Shown here one piece after another: positions 5,408 to 7,577 of a DNA stretch of 7,577 bases. The position numbers and the translations under genes are program-made. The notes below the pieces were generated by a model. That model was given only the letters and a program-made list of their open reading frames with translations. It had not been told where the DNA came from and ran no database searches. The DNA comes from Methylococcaceae bacterium NSP1-2 (lineage in GTDB: Bacteria; Pseudomonadota; Gammaproteobacteria; Methylococcales; Methylomonadaceae): the NCBI GenBank assembly GCA_002256685.1, contig NQJH01000076.1, forward strand, positions 1 through 7,577, read 5' to 3'. How positions within the stretch are numbered: position 1 is the stretch's first letter; every line of letters starts with the position of its first letter.

Positions 5408-5527
5408 CTAGCCTATCTGTTCCTGATTGTTTTCGACAGCAGTGCCAGCATAAACTGGAGCAGCTAAAGTCACCGCGAGTACAGAACAAACAGCAATTTT
5501 TTTTGAATAAAAATTTAATGTGTTCAT
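5408..5527 (-). CDS. 39-residue exported peptide, function unknown
   Basis: A short minus-strand frame starting ATG at 5527 (a GAG lies 8-10 bases upstream) and ending TAG. It encodes a textbook signal peptide: MNTLNFYSKK, a hydrophobic core IAVCSVLAVTLAA and cleavage after PVYA (about residue 27). The mature tail would be only GTAVENNQEQIG. The signal peptide quality, the separate terminator and the divergent position relative to the SufR-like regulator argue that it is not random. It may be a genuine small secreted peptide or the 5' end of a longer exported protein cut by a stop; no continuing frame is visible beyond the TAG. I recognise no family. Confidence 0.55.
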   Translation of the reverse strand: MNTLNFYSKKIAVCSVLAVTLAAPVYAGTAVENNQEQIG

Positions 5528-5598
5528 AGCAATTCTCGATTGAATTGAAGGGAATTAAATTTTATCGACATTAAATAACTAAAACAACTATTATATGT

Positions 5599-5613
5599 TT
5601 TAACTAGGTTAAA
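5599..5613. promoter_or_regulatory. Possible operator of the SufR-like regulator
   Basis: TTTAAC-TAG-GTTAAA is a perfect inverted repeat 20 bases before the regulator's ATG, in the spacer shared with the divergent small peptide gene. Autoregulation from such a site is common for this class, but the sequence does not match the cyanobacterial SufR operator (CAAC-N6-GTTG), and the region is AT-rich. Confidence 0.4.
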
Positions 5614-5633
5614 TAAGTTTAAGTTTTTTGTAT

Positions 5634-6266
5634 ATGATTGATTCATTTAGTGTTCGTCAGCAGGACATTTTAAAAATTATGCTGGAAAACAAGGATGGGG
5701 TAACTATTGACGATCTGGCGCAAAGATTGAGTATATCCCGCAACGCTATAAGGCAACATTTATCGGCAATGGAACGCGATACACTAATCAAACAATTAGG
5801 CACACGCCCTAGCATGGGTCGTCCAGAATTACTGTATGGCTTGGCTAATAAAGGCAGAGAAAAGTTCCCTAGGCACTATTCTTGGTTTTCTGAATTACTG
5901 ATGACCGCACTTTTCAAAGAAGTCGGCAGTGATGGTTTAACAGATAAAGTAAAGGTGATGGGAGAAAACGTCGCCCAAGATTTGCTTTCCCGTCGTCGTC
6001 CTCCAGAATCCACGTTAGAAGCGATAAATGATCTGAATAAATTAATGGTTGAATTGGGCTACAGTTCAAGAGTGAAATTGAACGACGAAGGTGAAATATT
6101 TATAGAAGCCAATAATTGCGTGTTTCATGATCTAGCCGAAAAACACCCAGAAGTTTGCCAATTTGATTTGGCTTTGATGTCTTCTTTCACTAAAACCAAT
6201 ATATGTCATGAAGAATGTATGGTGCGAGGCGGTAAGGTTTGTCGTTTTAAATTTAATAATCAATAA
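5634..6266 (+). CDS. SufR-like helix-turn-helix regulator with a cysteine-rich sensor end
   Basis: A 210-residue DNA-binding regulator. The N-terminal winged helix-turn-helix spans about 5-70, with VTIDDLAQRLSISRNAIRQHLSAM (23-46) and a GRPELLYGL wing (62-70), followed by KGREKFPRHYSWF, which is typical of SufR proteins. SufR represses Fe-S assembly genes and binds a [4Fe-4S] cluster. Five cysteines sit near the C-terminus: C162-x12-C175-x15-C191-x3-C195-x7-C203. The first spacing equals that of SufR, while the later ones differ and there is one extra cysteine. The ATG at 5634 is preferred over TTG at 5628; neither has a clear ribosome site. No suf genes are in the window, so its target may be the divergent exported peptide gene, itself, or distant Fe-S genes. 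Cluster binding is inferred. Confidence 0.85.
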   Translation: MIDSFSVRQQDILKIMLENKDGVTIDDLAQRLSISRNAIRQHLSAMERDTLIKQLGTRPSMGRPELLYGLANKGREKFPRHYSWFSELLMTALFKEVGSDGLTDKVKVMGENVAQDLLSRRRPPESTLEAINDLNKLMVELGYSSRVKLNDEGEIFIEANNCVFHDLAEKHPEVCQFDLALMSSFTKTNICHEECMVRGGKVCRFKFNNQ

Positions 6267-6291
6267 CATAAATTTTCAGTAGGCTATTTAT

Positions 6292-6319
6292 GCCCTGATA
6301 TGGCTATCCTAAACAGGGC
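6292..6319. repeat. Hairpin downstream of the SufR-like gene
   Basis: GCCCTG (6292-6297) and CAGGGC (6314-6319) form a 6-bp G+C-rich stem with a 16-base loop, 25 bases past the stop codon. No T run follows on either strand, so termination here is uncertain. In the remaining spacer to 6507 I see only a weak pairing (6382-6387 with 6412-6417) and an AGGAG at 6462-6466 without a start codon after it. Confidence 0.4.
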
Positions 6320-6507
6320 GGTTATTAACGCAACAGAACCGTAAAAATCCTTAGTGACAGGTGAAAAAATACCAGTTGCCGACTATGCTAAACATGACAA
6401 ACCAAGCGCGTCATAGTTAATACCGCACGGTTGTAATAAGGGCTAGATTTTCTCTAATAGCAGGAGTAAAAAGCCCAACCTTCTTTTATTTACTAAATGA
6501 TGACATC

Positions 6508-6837
6508 ATGAAATATAAATTACTAATGTTGGTTATATTATTTACCATGATTTTTGGTTGCTCGTTTACTCAAGAGGAAAGAACAGTGCTTAAACTTTCC
6601 AGTGATGGGAAGAAGCTAGTTTCGACTACTGAAGACTATGAACCTGAGGATATAGAAGACGCTGATGAACCACCAGAGCTTGAAATATCTAACCCTATGC
6701 CGCTTCGTGAACTGACAGCTCGTGAAATGTCAGTTCGTGAAAGGTCATTTCTTGAAATGCCTGTGCGTGAAATGTCAGTTCGTGAAAAGTCATTTCCTGA
6801 AATGCCTGTGCGTGAAATGCCACTTCGTGATAATTAA
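6508..6837 (+). CDS. Small lipoprotein with a pentapeptide-repeat tail
   Basis: A 109-residue protein with a lipoprotein signal: MKYK, a hydrophobic core LLMLVILFTMI and lipobox IFGC, giving lipidated Cys18. The residue after the cysteine is Ser, compatible with outer-membrane sorting. Residues 19-60 are polar and very acidic (for example EDYEPEDIEDADEPPELE). Residues 65-109 are nine tandem five-residue units of the type (S/P)VREM, rich in alternating Arg/Glu pairs, encoded by a 15-bp minisatellite. These are unrelated to the A(D/N)LxX pentapeptide-repeat fold. The tail probably forms a charged helix or stays disordered. No good ribosome site lies directly before the ATG at 6508, so expression is uncertain. 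I recognise no family; the lipobox and repeat are plain in the sequence. Confidence 0.7.
   Translation: MKYKLLMLVILFTMIFGCSFTQEERTVLKLSSDGKKLVSTTEDYEPEDIEDADEPPELEISNPMPLRELTAREMSVRERSFLEMPVREMSVREKSFPEMPVREMPLRDN
6700..6834 (+). repeat. 15-bp coding minisatellite, nine units
   Basis: Nine consecutive 15-base units follow the pattern TCAGTTCGTGAAATG with substitutions and no indels. Units 3-5 (6730-6774) and 6-8 (6775-6819) form a 45-bp higher-order repeat differing at only two bases, so the last expansion was as a three-unit block. Unit length is a multiple of three, so copy-number changes keep the frame. Confidence 0.92.
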
Positions 6838-6914
6838 TAATTTGGGTACGTTTAAACAAACGACACCAAAGTAGTCCCACGGGATTTAAGCGACATATCG
6901 TTGCCGTGATGTCA

Positions 6915-7079
6915 TCAAATTATTCTTTTTAAGCCAATTATGAAGAGGTTGGCTTGTGTTGTTTTATAGCGTTGCGCGACGAATTTTTGGGTAGAACCAT
7001 TGGCTAACAAGCTTTTAATTTCAGGTCTAAAAGCATCCAGCTTGCTTTTCCCCATACCTTTTGGGCGACCCAGTTTCAT
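6915..7079 (-). CDS. Small GRPKG-type helix-turn-helix protein, frameshifted end
   Basis: From ATG at 7079 the frame encodes about 54 residues beginning MKLGRPKGMGKSKLD, then FRPEIKSLLANGSTQKFVAQRYKTTQANL. This is the pattern of the C-terminal DNA-binding part of serine recombinases: a GRPKG minor-groove arm followed by a helix-turn-helix. It also occurs as tiny stand-alone proteins. The last residues read FIIGLKRII, but skipping two bases (6943-6944) gives HNWLKKN, the ending I would expect after ANL, with a stop at 6888-6886. A 2-bp insertion has therefore probably altered the recognition end. The longer frame to 7202 merely runs antisense to the Rep gene. There is no ribosome site before 7079. 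No catalytic recombinase domain is present. Confidence 0.55.
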   Translation of the reverse strand: MKLGRPKGMGKSKLDAFRPEIKSLLANGSTQKFVAQRYKTTQANLFIIGLKRII

Positions 7080-7083
7080 TTTT

Positions 7084-7577
7084 TTGGATAAGGATGGCAA
7101 AAAAGCAACGCAGGGCATGGGTTTTATTTCAGAATGGAAAATTACCTCAAAAACGATTGCTTTTAAAATCCCGTCTTTTCTTGAAAAAGTAATGAAGGGC
7201 AAAAATGAATCTGCAAAAATTTTTCAGCTTTTAAATTGGAGTATTTTTAATAGTTTTAATGGTAAATATGAGGCGATTATTTATAAACTCTGCAAAGATT
7301 ATATTGGTATTGGACGCACACCGTATATGACGATTGATGAATATAGGGGATATATTGGATTAAAAGAAAATGAATATATAGAAATGCGAAATTTTACAAG
7401 ACGTTGCATTACGACTCCTATTTTATCGATAAACAAAAATGAAATGTCTGATATTGAGGTTTCAGTAGAATATAAACGCACAGGGCGAAAAGTTGACGGC
7501 TTATATTTCAAGGCAAAAGAACGAAAACAAACCAGCCTACCCTTCCCAGAGTTTGAGCCACACAAGGCGTTTGCTTT
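7084..7577 (+). CDS. Rep_3-family replication initiator, N-terminus missing, runs off window
   Basis: An open frame continuing past the right edge (164 codons visible) encodes the core of a plasmid-type Rep_3 initiator, which binds iterons at an origin through winged helices. Visible landmarks are GFISEWKI, FQLLNWSIF, KYEAIIYKLCKDYIG, RTPYMTIDEYRGYIGLKENEY (helix-turn-helix region), RRCITTPILSIN and VEYKRTGRKVDGLYF. Similarity begins near 7087 without a start codon of the usual kind. Candidates are TTG 7084 or ATG 7117, neither with a convincing ribosome site. Upstream the same frame runs antisense through the GRPKG protein and is meaningless. Rep_3 proteins normally carry further N-terminal sequence, so the gene looks beheaded at about 7080. 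No iterons or AT-rich origin are seen upstream. Confidence 0.75.
   Translation, partial: MDKDGKKATQGMGFISEWKITSKTIAFKIPSFLEKVMKGKNESAKIFQLLNWSIFNSFNGKYEAIIYKLCKDYIGIGRTPYMTIDEYRGYIGLKENEYIEMRNFTRRCITTPILSINKNEMSDIEVSVEYKRTGRKVDGLYFKAKERKQTSLPFPEFEPHKAFA

Noticed and set aside
6700..6834. CRISPR array
   Set aside because: Units are 15 bp and contiguous without spacers, and lie inside a reading frame.
6695..6880. Minus-strand frame of FHELTFHAQAFQEM-type repeats
   Set aside because: It is the mirror of the minisatellite, which leaves frames open on both strands; the plus strand has a lipobox and a signal peptide, the minus has neither.
6498..6917. TGATGACATCA (6498-6508) and its reverse complement (6907-6917) as element ends around the lipoprotein gene
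   Set aside because: The 11-mer is nearly self-complementary and short; there are no target duplications or transposase, so chance is likely.
7080..7202. N-terminal extension of the GRPKG protein to an ATG at 7202
   Set aside because: The extra 41 codons are exactly antisense to the Rep_3 reading frame and show no family pattern.

Overview
The window looks like an accessory stretch of a low-GC, AT-rich gammaproteobacterial genome. COG2229-type GTPases, Fe-S/heme/ferritin redox genes and hairpin-rich intergenic repeats are features I associate with Methylococcales methanotrophs or Thiotrichales sulfur oxidisers. That placement is an impression from protein style, not a demonstrated assignment. 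Spacers are extremely AT-rich, and gene remnants and repeats are common, so the region appears to be turning over.

Layout. 1-417: a decayed 3' fragment of a GTPase gene, a 16-bp perfect hairpin where the similarity stops, and a REP-like double palindrome. 418-981 (minus): the intact copy of that GTPase. 1296-1772 (minus): a MarR-family regulator, divergent from 2086-2466 (plus), a small exported helical protein with a strong terminator. Their shared spacer holds one perfect 20-bp palindrome over the marR start and two related boxes exactly 21 bp apart over the promoter of the exported protein. This gives a complete picture of a self-controlled regulator and its likely target.

2622-4855 (plus) is the functional core: a bacterioferritin-family protein, then a tight run of a GlcG/HbpS-type heme-binding protein, a rubredoxin fused to a metallo-beta-lactamase fold, and a DCC-family (DUF393) CxxC protein. 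The last three are 48 bp and 8 bp apart and look co-transcribed. Iron storage, heme binding, rubredoxin electron transfer and a thiol protein side by side suggest an iron/heme redox or oxygen-stress module. The fusion protein keeps the three-His site of the MBL fold but has lost the second metal site, so it is probably not an ordinary hydrolase.

4856-5627 is sparse. It carries the C-terminal stub of a ferredoxin-reductase-like gene (minus) and a 39-residue exported peptide gene with its own terminator (minus). The peptide gene is divergent from a SufR-like helix-turn-helix regulator with a cysteine-rich C-terminus (5634-6266).

6508-6837 encodes a lipoprotein whose last 45 residues are nine tandem pentapeptides made by a 15-bp minisatellite. 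The right end (6886-7577) is mobile or plasmid-derived: a small GRPKG-type DNA-binding protein (minus, with an apparent frameshift at its end) abuts a headless Rep_3 replication initiator (plus) that runs off the window. I saw no tRNA, rRNA or CRISPR array.
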